64,000 nucleotides of DNA from Gemmatimonadota bacterium (GTDB lineage Bacteria > JAAXHH01), in assembly GCA_009841265.1 (NCBI GenBank), contig VXMB01000009.1, forward strand, positions 727,911-791,910, in the 5' to 3' direction. Below the pieces are notes generated by a model that saw nothing but the letters and a program-made list of their open reading frames with translations, made no database searches and was not told the DNA's origin. Shown one piece after another: positions 26,605 to 34,800 of the stretch. The position numbers were made by a program, and so were the translations under genes. The first letter of the stretch is position 1. Every line of letters begins with the position of its first letter.

Positions 26605-27285
26605 ATGACGAAGAAGCGCTTTTCCCGCCGGTCGTTTATCGCCAGCACCGCTCAGGCGACCGGAGGCGTGATCACCCTGGGCGTGCTGTCCCGTACCGGC
26701 GCGCTGGACGCCCAGGAGGCGCCGCCCTTCGAACACGAATGGCAGCACCTGGACGCGCACCAGGGACGCACCGTGGACGCGCTGACCCGGATGATCATGC
26801 CGTCTGATGACAACGGTCCGGGCGCGGCGGAAGCCCGGGTAGTCGTCTATATCGACCGGGCGCTGGGCGCACACCGGTCCGATTACAGGGAGACGTATGA
26901 ATCGGGCCTGGCCGCCTTTGACCAGTACTGCCTGAATGCGCACGAAGCGCCGTTCATGGAACTGGACGCCAGGACACAACGTCGGGCGCTGATGGGCATG
27001 GACCGACCGAGGTCTCCCGGGACCTGGCCGGAGGACGCCCCCATGGGCGCCCGGGACTTCCTGCGCATGGTGGTTACCCATACCATGGAGGGCATGTTCA
27101 GCGATCCGTCCTACGGCGGCAACTACCGTGAGACCGGCTGGAAACTGATCCGGTTTCCGGGCCGCGCGCCGTTCGGCTACGATCCACCCTTCAGCGAATT
27201 CGACATGACCATTCCGGAAACCGAATATCCCGAATGGAAACCCTACGACGGTCCCATGAAGAGCCGGATCATAGGCGAGGAGTAG
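26605..27285 (+). CDS. Gluconate 2-dehydrogenase subunit 3-like protein, Tat signal
   Basis: Small subunit of a membrane-associated flavin dehydrogenase. About 226 aa from the Met at 26605, beginning with a Tat signal (KKRFSRRSFIASTAQ) and hydrophobic stretch up to RTGALDAQE. The body (VDALTRMIMPSDDNGPGAAEARVVVYIDRAL ... in pieces, and FLRMVVTHTMEGMFSDPSYGGN) matches the gluconate 2-dehydrogenase gamma-subunit family, which assists export of the flavoprotein partner. The GMC flavoprotein follows 13 bp downstream and has no signal of its own, so hitchhiker Tat export of the pair is likely. No cytochrome c subunit is adjacent. Confidence 0.87.
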   Translation: MTKKRFSRRSFIASTAQATGGVITLGVLSRTGALDAQEAPPFEHEWQHLDAHQGRTVDALTRMIMPSDDNGPGAAEARVVVYIDRALGAHRSDYRETYESGLAAFDQYCLNAHEAPFMELDARTQRRALMGMDRPRSPGTWPEDAPMGARDFLRMVVTHTMEGMFSDPSYGGNYRETGWKLIRFPGRAPFGYDPPFSEFDMTIPETEYPEWKPYDGPMKSRIIGEE

Positions 27286-27298
27286 CTCCGAAGTCTCC

Positions 27299-28963
27299 AT
27301 GTCCCTACCCAATCCCAACATACGACGGCCGGACGTAATCATCATCGGCACCGGTGCCGCGGGCGCGGTCCTGGCGAAGGAATTGAGCACGAAAGGACTG
27401 CGCGTGGTCGCCATGGAAATGGGATCTTTTCTTAAGACCCGCCATTTCGACCAGGACGAGCTTCAGGCCATGCATCCCGCCAGCAACAATCCGGACCATC
27501 CCAACATCTACCGCCACGACCAGCCCAATACGTACCGGCAGTCGGCGGACGATCAGGCCTCCGAGGATCACGGAATCCACATGCAGAGCACGGTGGGGGG
27601 CAGCACGCTCCACTACACGGGCATTTCATGGCGGCTGCACGAGAACGATTTCAAAGAGCGCAGCCTCTACGGCGACCTGGACGGCGCCGACGTGCAGGAC
27701 TGGCCCATCGACTATTGGGACCTGGAACACTACTACGAGAAAGCCGAATACGAGATCGGCATTTCGGGCCTGGCCGGCGCCAATCCCTTCGATCCGCCGC
27801 GCCGCCGGCCTTATCCCATGCCGCCCGTGCCGCGGACCAGCTCAGGCGCCCTGGCCGACCTGGCCGCCCGGAAACTCGGCTGGCATTCCTACCCGGCGCC
27901 CCTGGCCATCAACTCCCGGGAATACGGCGGAAGATCGCCGGTCATGAACTGTGGTTTCTGCGAAAGCTACGTCTGTACCATCCAGGCGCGGTCCAGCATG
28001 CTGGTCACCATGATTCCGCAGGCGCTGCGTACGGGTAACTGCCAGATCCGGGCCGACGCCTGCGTGCGGGAGATCGTGGTCGACGAGGACGGCAGGGCGG
28101 AAGGGGTCATCTACCTGGACAAGGACCTGCGCGAACACCGATTGGAAGCCCGCGCGGTGATCGTGTGCTGCAACGGCGTCCATACTCCGCGTCTGCTGCT
28201 CATGTCGAAATCCAATCTCTTTCCGGACGGCCTGGCCAACAGCAGCGGCAAGGTGGGCAAGCACCTGATGTTCAACTACTACCAGTCCGCCCGGGGGTTC
28301 TTCGAGAAGGACCTGAACGAGTACAAGGGCGTCATGGATTCCCGGATCATTCAGGATTTCTACGACCCGGACCCGGACAAGTACGGATTCTTCGGTGGGG
28401 GCGTGGTCGAACCGCGGGGCGACGGCGAGACTATTTCCTTCGCCAACCTGAACATGCCGCGCCTGCGCAGGTGGGGCGCCCGGCGCAAGAAGTGGATCAT
28501 GGACAACTACACCCGGTACATGGTCGCCCTCACCAGCATGCAGTCCATGTCCCAGGAGTCCAATACGATCGACCTAGACCCCGACGTCAAGGACAAGTGG
28601 GGCCTGCCCGTCCCGCGCGTGACCTACAATGTGCATTCCAATGAACATAAACTCGGGGACTTCTTCCGCGAACGCGCCCGGGAACTGCTTGATGCAGCCG
28701 GCGCCCACGGGGTCGTGGCCTCACCGAATTTCGTACCCCGCGGCGATGCCCATCTGATGGGCACCTGCCGCATGGGCAACGATCCGGCGACGTCGGTGGT
28801 GAACAAGTTCAACCAGGCCCACGACGTGGACAACCTGTTCATCGTGGATGGTTCGTCTTTCGTCACCAGTGGCAAAAGCAATCCGACGCTGACGATTCAG
28901 GCGCTGGCCTTCCGCTGCGCGGATTACATCGTCACCCAGATGGCCAGGCTGAATATCAGGTAG
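27299..28963 (+). CDS. GMC-family FAD oxidoreductase (gluconate 2-dehydrogenase-like large subunit)
   Basis: 554-aa flavoprotein of the glucose-methanol-choline family. FAD-binding GxGxxG is IIIGTGAAGAVLAKEL (about 15-30); STVGGSTLHYTGISWR is the substrate-side loop; the C-terminus has HLMGTCRMGNDPATSVV and VDGSSFVTSGKSNPTLTIQALAFR typical of GMC enzymes. Partner small subunit lies immediately upstream. It probably oxidises a sugar or sugar acid in the periplasm, passing electrons to quinone or a cytochrome; the substrate is not known. Confidence 0.92.
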   Translation: MSLPNPNIRRPDVIIIGTGAAGAVLAKELSTKGLRVVAMEMGSFLKTRHFDQDELQAMHPASNNPDHPNIYRHDQPNTYRQSADDQASEDHGIHMQSTVGGSTLHYTGISWRLHENDFKERSLYGDLDGADVQDWPIDYWDLEHYYEKAEYEIGISGLAGANPFDPPRRRPYPMPPVPRTSSGALADLAARKLGWHSYPAPLAINSREYGGRSPVMNCGFCESYVCTIQARSSMLVTMIPQALRTGNCQIRADACVREIVVDEDGRAEGVIYLDKDLREHRLEARAVIVCCNGVHTPRLLLMSKSNLFPDGLANSSGKVGKHLMFNYYQSARGFFEKDLNEYKGVMDSRIIQDFYDPDPDKYGFFGGGVVEPRGDGETISFANLNMPRLRRWGARRKKWIMDNYTRYMVALTSMQSMSQESNTIDLDPDVKDKWGLPVPRVTYNVHSNEHKLGDFFRERARELLDAAGAHGVVASPNFVPRGDAHLMGTCRMGNDPATSVVNKFNQAHDVDNLFIVDGSSFVTSGKSNPTLTIQALAFRCADYIVTQMARLNIR

Positions 28964-29016
28964 CAGGTTCGCGCTTTAGAACGTGTTTAAATCACTTTAA
29001 CTGTGGAGGCAAGATC

Positions 29017-30297
29017 ATGGGTTTCGGGAGTGTACTGAAGAACGGCTTTACGCGGCGGCGGTTCATGAAGGGCGCCCTTTTTGGTGCCGGCGCCGTGGCC
29101 ACCGGTTCCGCCTGGGCGGTCCAGGAGATCGCTCAGGCGATGGCGACCGGAAAGAAGGCCGGCGACGTCCGCGGATACGGCGTCGAGCCGGGCCGGGTAA
29201 ATATCGGCTCCAATGAGAACCCCCTCGGCGCGTCCCCGCGCGCTGTGGCGGCCATCGCCGAGAACCTGCACAAGATCAACCGGTACGATTTCGGTGTGGA
29301 TCTGCCCGTCCGCCTCAACAAGATGCACGACGTCCCGGGTGTAGAGGGTTTCGAACTGAGTTTTGAAGACATGCGGTCGTTCATGCGTTTTCGTGAGCTG
29401 AACCGGGTCATGGTTACGCCGGGTTCCGGTCCCATTCTTCAGGCGCTCGCCGTCATGGCCGCAAGCGACGGCGGGGAATGCATCGAGGCGGTGCCTGGAT
29501 ATGGATCGGTCGCGCGGGGCTTTCAGAGTTTTCAGATGATGGGGAAGGACGTCAGTGTCGTCCGCGTGCCGACCACGGGTGACTTCGTGCACGACCTCAG
29601 CGCCATGAAAGCGGCCATCACCCCGAAAACGTCCCTGATCGTCGTCACCAATCCCAACAATCCTACCGGAACGATCGTGCCCTACGACGAACTGGTGTCC
29701 CTGGTGGATGCGGCGCCCGAGCAGGCCATCGTGCTCATCGACGAAGCCTATATCCACTTCGTACGCGACCCGAACTACCAGGATGCCGTCAAACTCGCCC
29801 TGGAGCGGGAAAACGTGGTGGTCGCCCGTACCTTCTCCAAGATCTACGGCCTGGCCGGCATGCGCATTGGTTACGCCGTCGGCGGTCAGCGCATGATGAA
29901 TATGCTGATGGCACACATGGGATTCTTCGGGGGCGGACTGAGCACGCTGGGCATGCACGCGGCGCTTGCGGCCATTGACGATGTTGAATTCGTCGACCGC
30001 ACGCTGAAGGTCGTGAACGACGGCAAGGACTACCTGTCCGCCGAGTTCGACCGTCTGGGACTGGAATACACGCCGAGTCACGGCAATTACATGATCGTGA
30101 ACATCGGGCGCGACAGCCGCCGGATGTCCGGCGCACTGTTCAGGCGCGGCGTCATGGTCCGGAGTGGTTCCGGATACCGCACCCGTGAGGTCGATCTCCT
30201 TGGCAACCACCTGCGGGTGACCATCGGCAAGCCCGATGAACTCGAGGTCTTCGTGAATGAACTCGAGGATATCCTCGGAGGCTCGAGCCAGGGTTAG
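29017..30297 (+). CDS. Histidinol-phosphate aminotransferase-like PLP enzyme with Tat signal
   Basis: 426-aa fold-type I aminotransferase closest to HisC. The PLP Lys is in ARTFSKIYGLAGMRIGY, the Asp/Tyr in LIDEAYIHF and the motif NPNNPTG is present. Unlike HisC, it starts with a twin-arginine signal (FTRRRFMKGALFGAGAVATG), predicting export to the periplasm. An insertion near residues 85-115 (about VRLNKMHDVPGVEGFELSFED) is larger than in standard HisC. GGAGG precedes the ATG. A hairpin terminator follows. Periplasmic aminotransferases are rare, so its role in amino acid synthesis is doubtful. Confidence 0.87.
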   Translation: MGFGSVLKNGFTRRRFMKGALFGAGAVATGSAWAVQEIAQAMATGKKAGDVRGYGVEPGRVNIGSNENPLGASPRAVAAIAENLHKINRYDFGVDLPVRLNKMHDVPGVEGFELSFEDMRSFMRFRELNRVMVTPGSGPILQALAVMAASDGGECIEAVPGYGSVARGFQSFQMMGKDVSVVRVPTTGDFVHDLSAMKAAITPKTSLIVVTNPNNPTGTIVPYDELVSLVDAAPEQAIVLIDEAYIHFVRDPNYQDAVKLALERENVVVARTFSKIYGLAGMRIGYAVGGQRMMNMLMAHMGFFGGGLSTLGMHAALAAIDDVEFVDRTLKVVNDGKDYLSAEFDRLGLEYTPSHGNYMIVNIGRDSRRMSGALFRRGVMVRSGSGYRTREVDLLGNHLRVTIGKPDELEVFVNELEDILGGSSQG

Positions 30298-30318
30298 ACA
30301 GGCGATCGATATGGAAGC

Positions 30319-30368
30319 AAACAGGACCAGCCCCCGGTGGTACATTCTGCCGGGGGCTTTGCCTGTTT
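30319..30368 (+). terminator. Strong two-part hairpin terminator after the HisC-like gene
   Basis: Inner stem AGCCCCCGG (30329-30337) pairs with CCGGGGGCT (30350-30358) over a 12-nt loop; an outer stem AAACAGG (30319-30325) pairs with CCTGTTT (30362-30368) across a 3x3 internal loop. A T-rich tract lies in and after the 3' side. It separates the aminotransferase from the ABC exporter. Confidence 0.8.
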
Positions 30369-30461
30369 ATAGGGTCTTTGCAGGATCGCCCGTAAGTATA
30401 CCACAGAATATGCGGCAGCTCGCGGGCGGTTGGAGGTCGTAGACCAAAGGAGTTCATCGTC

Positions 30462-32273
30462 ATGGCGTCAGACGAACGGACAGGCCGCCGAATCCACCGA
30501 AACCGTGAATCGGTGCCACGCACCGCCGAGATCATCCGGCAGACCCTGTACCAGCGCAAGTATACCGTTATCGCGGTGATCCTCATGATGCTTGCGGGAT
30601 CGGCCGTCATGCTGGTCCAGCCCCTGTTCTACAAAATGCTGTTCGACCGTGTGATTCCCGAATCGGATACCGGTCTCCTGTGGTGGCTGCTGGCGGGGAT
30701 GGTGGCGACCCCCCTGATAGCGATCGGCATCTCCTACTTCGAGGGACACCTCAGGGTGCGTATAGGTTATGCGGTAACGGTGGCCCTGCGTAAGACGGTC
30801 CTGAACCATCTGCTGCACGCGAGGCTCGATGCCATAGAGCAGGTCCCAAGAGGCAGCATGGTCTATCGCGTGACTCGTGATGCCGGCAAGATCGGCGACA
30901 TGTACATAAAGCAGGAACTGCTGCCTGTGGTTTCAAGCACGATCGTGCTGGCCGGTGTCCTGGTCGTGATGTTCGTACTGAACGCCGAGCTGGCGGCCGT
31001 GTTCTGTGCCGCGTTGCCGGCGACCTATCTCGTGACCCGGTACCTGACCCGGTATTCGAAGGAAATGGACCGCGAGGTAAACGACCAGGGCAAGGTATCG
31101 GAGAGCTTTCTTTACGAAGTATTCAACGCCTTCCGGACGATACGCATGTTCAGCGGAGAGGGACACGCCATGAAGCGGTGGGCCGAGCACATGGATAGAT
31201 TCAACCGAATCAGGATACGCGGAGCGGCCCTTCACGATATCATGCTCACCTTTCCGAACGAGGTCATCAACGGCCTGGTACTCGGCGTGCTGCTGGGATA
31301 CGGTGCGTTCCAGGCCATGGACGGGGCGGTCACCATCGGCAGCCTGGTGGCAATCATGGCCTATGCGCCGCGGGCGTACGCCGCGCTGCGGACGGTGCTC
31401 ACCACCTATACCGGAACGCGGCTGATCAAGGTCTCGGTCGAAAGTCTGAATGAGCTGTTCGATCTTCCCCTGGAACCGGGTCTGCGAGGATCCTTCAGCC
31501 CTCAACCGGCCGGAGTCGAACCGCCGGCCGGAGTCGAACCGCCGAACATCGAGTTCGTCAACGTTAGTTTCAGTTACGAACGGGGCTATGAGCTGAAGGA
31601 CCTGTCGTTCAGGGTGAACGGCGGTGAATTCGTCGGTATCGTGGGGCCCAGCGGTGGGGGAAAGACCACGATCATCGATCTGCTGACCCGATTGCAGGAA
31701 CCGGAAAGCGGTCGGATCGCCGTCGCCGGACGGGACATTCGCGAGATGTCCCTCGAATCGCTACGGAACCAGATCGCCGTGGTCTCCCAGGACGTATTCA
31801 TCTGGAACGCCACGCTCGCCGAAAACATCGCTTATCCGGATACCGGCTATCGTCCGGAGGCGGTTGAACAGGCCGTGCGTGCTTCGGCATTGGAAGCGTT
31901 CATCGATGGCCAGCCGAAGGGCCTCGAAACGATCGCGGGAGAGGGCGGTGTCGCGCTTTCGGGCGGCGAGAAACAACGCATCGCCCTGGCACGGGCTTTC
32001 ATGCGTGAACGTTCGCGGATACTGATTCTCGACGAGGCCACTTCCGCCCTGGATGCCTTGGCCGAGGAGAAGATCAGGACGGCCGTTGAAGAGGCAAGAA
32101 TCGGACGAACCACGATCGCCATAGCCCATCGCCTGTCCACGATTCGCCATGCCGACCGTATCCTGGTCATCGACGGAGGAAAACTGGTCGAATCGGGCAC
32201 GCCGCGTGAACTCGTGGAACGCGGCGGTATCTTCGCCCGAATGTACGACGCTCAGGCGCTGGATTTCGAGTAG
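30462..32273 (+). CDS. ABC exporter, fused membrane and ATP-binding domains (MsbA/multidrug type)
   Basis: 603-aa half-transporter that should work as a homodimer. The first about 330 residues hold six predicted transmembrane helices (for example VIAVILMMLAGSAVMLVQPL and LPVVSSTIVLAGVLVVMFVL). The ATPase domain has Walker A GPSGGGKTTI (about 396), signature LSGGEKQRIALARAF, and Walker B RILILDEATSALD. It could flip lipid A or export a lipid, peptide or drug. AAAGGAG precedes the ATG. Its linker contains an exact 18-bp duplication. It stands alone between a terminator and an AT-rich island. Confidence 0.92.
   Translation: MASDERTGRRIHRNRESVPRTAEIIRQTLYQRKYTVIAVILMMLAGSAVMLVQPLFYKMLFDRVIPESDTGLLWWLLAGMVATPLIAIGISYFEGHLRVRIGYAVTVALRKTVLNHLLHARLDAIEQVPRGSMVYRVTRDAGKIGDMYIKQELLPVVSSTIVLAGVLVVMFVLNAELAAVFCAALPATYLVTRYLTRYSKEMDREVNDQGKVSESFLYEVFNAFRTIRMFSGEGHAMKRWAEHMDRFNRIRIRGAALHDIMLTFPNEVINGLVLGVLLGYGAFQAMDGAVTIGSLVAIMAYAPRAYAALRTVLTTYTGTRLIKVSVESLNELFDLPLEPGLRGSFSPQPAGVEPPAGVEPPNIEFVNVSFSYERGYELKDLSFRVNGGEFVGIVGPSGGGKTTIIDLLTRLQEPESGRIAVAGRDIREMSLESLRNQIAVVSQDVFIWNATLAENIAYPDTGYRPEAVEQAVRASALEAFIDGQPKGLETIAGEGGVALSGGEKQRIALARAFMRERSRILILDEATSALDALAEEKIRTAVEEARIGRTTIAIAHRLSTIRHADRILVIDGGKLVESGTPRELVERGGIFARMYDAQALDFE
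31506..31541 (+). repeat. Perfect 18-bp tandem duplication in the ABC exporter linker
   Basis: CCGGCCGGAGTCGAACCG is present twice back to back, in frame, giving AGVEPP twice between the membrane and ATPase domains. Confidence 0.9.
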
Positions 32274-32765
32274 TAAGTGATTGCTCAAACTTACCGGTTA
32301 GTCTCGACAATGATCTGATGATTGAAACTGTTTATGAAACAACATAATTGTAAATCACGTCTAACGGATACCATCACACACCTACCATCATTGTCACATT
32401 AGTCAGGTTTTACCCATTTCCGCTAAACGAAGGTATTGGAGGAAAGGGTCAATGAGAGGTTGACTATGAACAAGAAGTGGGTTTTTGCTCTTTTACCTGT
32501 CGCACTGTTAATCAAGCTTGGACTAGCTTTATGGGTCTATTGGGTTACAGTGCTGGCTGTGTGGTTCCTCTGGCCCTGGGTCGTTCCCGAGCTTCTTCCT
32601 GGTTTTGTGAGTCAAGAGATGATCGTTGGTTCACTTTCTTGGATCACGTCCATGAAAGTTGCGATCGTAATCGTGTTAATCGGTCTAGGAATAAGACTCG
32701 CAGTCTCTAGACTTGGTGAACCAGACTTTGGTGAGTCAGACTAGACCTCGGAATAAAATAAGAAC
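32274..32765. other. AT-rich island in a GC-rich region
   Basis: Two lines counted by hand give about 37% (32341-32400) and 40% (32461-32520) GC, against over 55% on both sides. The 192-bp spacer before the small membrane gene shows no clear promoter or repeat. The composition suggests recent acquisition or strong selection. Confidence 0.75.
32466..32744 (+). CDS. Small two-helix membrane protein, unknown function
   Basis: 92 aa from the Met at 32466, chosen because GAGAGG lies 6 nt upstream; a longer frame opens at 32436. Two hydrophobic segments are visible, a long Trp-rich one (VFALLPVALLIKLGLALWV and onward to about residue 45) and a second (MKVAIVIVLIGLGIRLAV, about 62-80), with a short acidic tail. 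Codon use is AT-rich, unlike neighbouring genes. I recognise no family. It converges on the HpaI aldolase gene. Confidence 0.55.
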   Translation: MNKKWVFALLPVALLIKLGLALWVYWVTVLAVWFLWPWVVPELLPGFVSQEMIVGSLSWITSMKVAIVIVLIGLGIRLAVSRLGEPDFGESD

Positions 32766-32767
32766 AC

Positions 32768-33493
32768 CTACAGGACCGGGCTTTCCAGGAACACGGTCAC
32801 GCCCATATCGACGTACTTCCCCCGATCTTTTGGGGCGTGGTTCCTGAAGCACACCATCGTTTCCGAATCGCCAAGCTGGTCGACCACGTGCCGAACGCAG
32901 TCGTCCACGTCCCGGAAGGGGTGCTGCGGGTGGGCTTCGATACTGTACATGAGGTCGTTCGGGCCGAAGGACAGGCAGTCCACGCCCGCCCTGGCCAGTT
33001 TCCGCGCGGCGGTCACCGCAGGTATGGATTCAAGCTGCATCATCAGCACGCCGTAGTTGTTCCACCACGCGGCGTACTGCAGCCGGTCGTCCCCGACTTC
33101 GCCCACTTTGCGCCGCGCCCCGCCTCCCCAGCTTCGCGTGCCCTGCTGTGGATAGTAGAAGAAGTTGACCGCTTCCTCGACCGTCGCTTCCGTTTCAACC
33201 TGGGGTACTTCGATCCCCGCGGGACCGAGGTCGAGCAGGTTGCCGACCAGGTAGCTGTGATAGGTGTGCTTAATACGGAACATGACGTCGGCATCCAGTG
33301 TATCGGCCCGGTCGCAGAATTCCACCAGCCGTTCCTCGCTGAAGGCGCTGTGCTGTCCATCCACCCAGAGAAAATCAAACGCTCCGGATTCGACGATCTT
33401 TTTCAACTGGTCCCGGGTATGGGTCATGCCGACATTGGCGCCAATGACCTGATCGCCCGCACCGATGCGTTGTTTCAGATTGCTCTCCGCCAT
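32768..33493 (-). CDS. HpcH/HpaI-family class II aldolase
   Basis: Metal-dependent pyruvate aldolase that cleaves 2-keto-3-deoxy sugar acids or 4-hydroxy-2-keto acids. 241 aa. Expected residues are present: His in FLWVDGQHSAFSEERL, Arg in VMFRIKHTY, metal-binding Glu in MMQLESIPAVTAA and Asp in LSFGPNDLMYSIE. An insertion at about residues 115-145 holds GGGARRKVGEVGDD. AGGAG precedes the ATG. It is divergent from UxuA-like and enolase-type dehydratases, whose usual product is a 2-keto-3-deoxy acid, so the three could form one sugar-acid route. Confidence 0.9.
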   Translation of the reverse strand: MAESNLKQRIGAGDQVIGANVGMTHTRDQLKKIVESGAFDFLWVDGQHSAFSEERLVEFCDRADTLDADVMFRIKHTYHSYLVGNLLDLGPAGIEVPQVETEATVEEAVNFFYYPQQGTRSWGGGARRKVGEVGDDRLQYAAWWNNYGVLMMQLESIPAVTAARKLARAGVDCLSFGPNDLMYSIEAHPQHPFRDVDDCVRHVVDQLGDSETMVCFRNHAPKDRGKYVDMGVTVFLESPVL

Positions 33494-33811
33494 GTGCTTC
33501 TCCTGTCGTGGTTATTAGCGGCCATCCATGTGGATAATGTTCATTGGAGTAATGAGGATCTGTGGACGTGCCTGTCCCGCCTGAACCGTCCTTACACGGT
33601 CCGGGCAACCACGATTATAATGTGCGATGTCCCTTTTTGATAGTCCAAATTGGGGATATGGACATTCATTGGCCATTTCGCGGTTGCCGGAACTTCCGGC
33701 CGGTCTATCTTGACATCAGACCGCCATCCCCGAGTTCAGGCTGAACAGGCCCGACGTTCAGGCTGGGTAGGCCCGGTACCCAGTCCGCCACGACCGCATT
33801 GGAGGAACCCG
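33494..33811. other. Divergent 318-bp intergenic region, weak promoter signals
   Basis: Contains a perfect palindromic ATTATAAT (33614-33621), giving a TATAAT -10 on both strands, but no convincing -35 for either. A TTGACA at 33710-33715 has no -10 at the right distance. A 22-bp tandem repeat lies near the 3' end and GGAGG (ribosome site) before the next gene. No gene is visible. Confidence 0.5.
33734..33777 (+). repeat. 22-bp tandem repeat upstream of the UxuA-like gene
   Basis: Two copies of GTTCAGGCTGxxYAGGCCCGxx lie back to back (33734-33755 and 33756-33777), differing at a few positions. Confidence 0.75.
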
Positions 33812-34789
33812 ATGTATCTGCACGATGTCGTAAACTGGACCGATTTCGATGAGGAAACGCTCAGCTTCTATCGCGCGATAAGCGTGGACATGATCCAGCT
33901 GGACCTCAGGACGGGGGGCGAATCCGAGGCTGAACGGCACGTGAGAGCCGGCAAGGACAGCACGGAACTGTTCGAACGGGCCCGGGAGAGGACGGAGTCT
34001 CACGGATTGAAGCTGCAGACCGTATTCATGCCGGTCCTGGAGGGGATCACCCTGGCCACAGCGGACCGGGACGAGGAACTGTGCGCATTCCTGCGGCTCA
34101 TCGAAAGCCTGGGAAAAGCGGGTATACCGACCCTGGCCTGGAATTTCAAGCCGATGGGCAATTTCCGGACCACCTCCGACATCGGCCGCGGCGGCGCGGT
34201 GTACAGTACCTTCGACTATGCCGAATTCGACCGGCACCGTCCTCCGCCCCACGATCCGCCCGTCTCCGAGGCGGTGATGTGGGACAACATGGTCTCCTTC
34301 ATGCGCGCCGCGGTCCCGGCGGCCGAGAAGGCCGGCGTCAACCTGGCGCTTCACCCGGACGATCCGCCAATTCCCGAACCACTGGGCGGCGTCGCGCAGA
34401 TCTGTTCCACGCTGGAGCAGTTCGGACGCATCTTCGACGCGGTGCCCAGCGATCATCACAGGATGCTCTTCTGCCAGGGCTGCATGACCGAACTGGCCGG
34501 TCCTCAGCGGGTTTTCGATATCATTGCCGAGATGGCCTCCCGGAACAAGATCGCCCTGGTCCACTTCCGGAACGTGCGGGGTAAATTACCGAGGTTCGCC
34601 GAAGTCTTCATCGACGAAGGCGAAGTGGACATGCGCCGGGCTATGGAAACCTACCGCGACAACGGGTACGAAGGGCCTTTCGGCATGGACCACACTCCAG
34701 GGTTTCCCCAGGCGCGGGCCGGATGGGCCGGTCGTGCCTTTGCAAACGGCTACATCCGCGCCACGATCCAGACGGTCTACGGCCGGTAG
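33812..34789 (+). CDS. Mannonate dehydratase-like protein (UxuA family)
   Basis: TIM-barrel dehydratase related to UxuA, which turns D-mannonate into 2-keto-3-deoxygluconate. 325 aa. Family segments visible are NLALHPDDPPIPEP (about 205), MLFCQGCMTELAG with Cys, LVHFRNVRGKLPRF and VFIDEGEVDMRRAMETYRDNG, then PFGMDHTPG. The usual C-terminal PDHGH-type motif reads MDHTPG. The Met at 33812 is set by GGAGG 6 nt before. It is followed 11 bp later by an enolase-superfamily dehydratase. Substrate identity is unproven. Confidence 0.88.
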   Translation: MYLHDVVNWTDFDEETLSFYRAISVDMIQLDLRTGGESEAERHVRAGKDSTELFERARERTESHGLKLQTVFMPVLEGITLATADRDEELCAFLRLIESLGKAGIPTLAWNFKPMGNFRTTSDIGRGGAVYSTFDYAEFDRHRPPPHDPPVSEAVMWDNMVSFMRAAVPAAEKAGVNLALHPDDPPIPEPLGGVAQICSTLEQFGRIFDAVPSDHHRMLFCQGCMTELAGPQRVFDIIAEMASRNKIALVHFRNVRGKLPRFAEVFIDEGEVDMRRAMETYRDNGYEGPFGMDHTPGFPQARAGWAGRAFANGYIRATIQTVYGR

Positions 34790-34800
34790 GAGAACCGAAC

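Noticed and set aside
28987..30345. A 452-codon minus-strand open frame
   Set aside because: It is the shadow of the HisC-like gene and contains no recognisable domain.
33494..33811. Strong divergent promoter from the TATAAT palindrome
   Set aside because: No acceptable -35 at 16-18 bp exists on either strand, so it is listed only as a weak signal.
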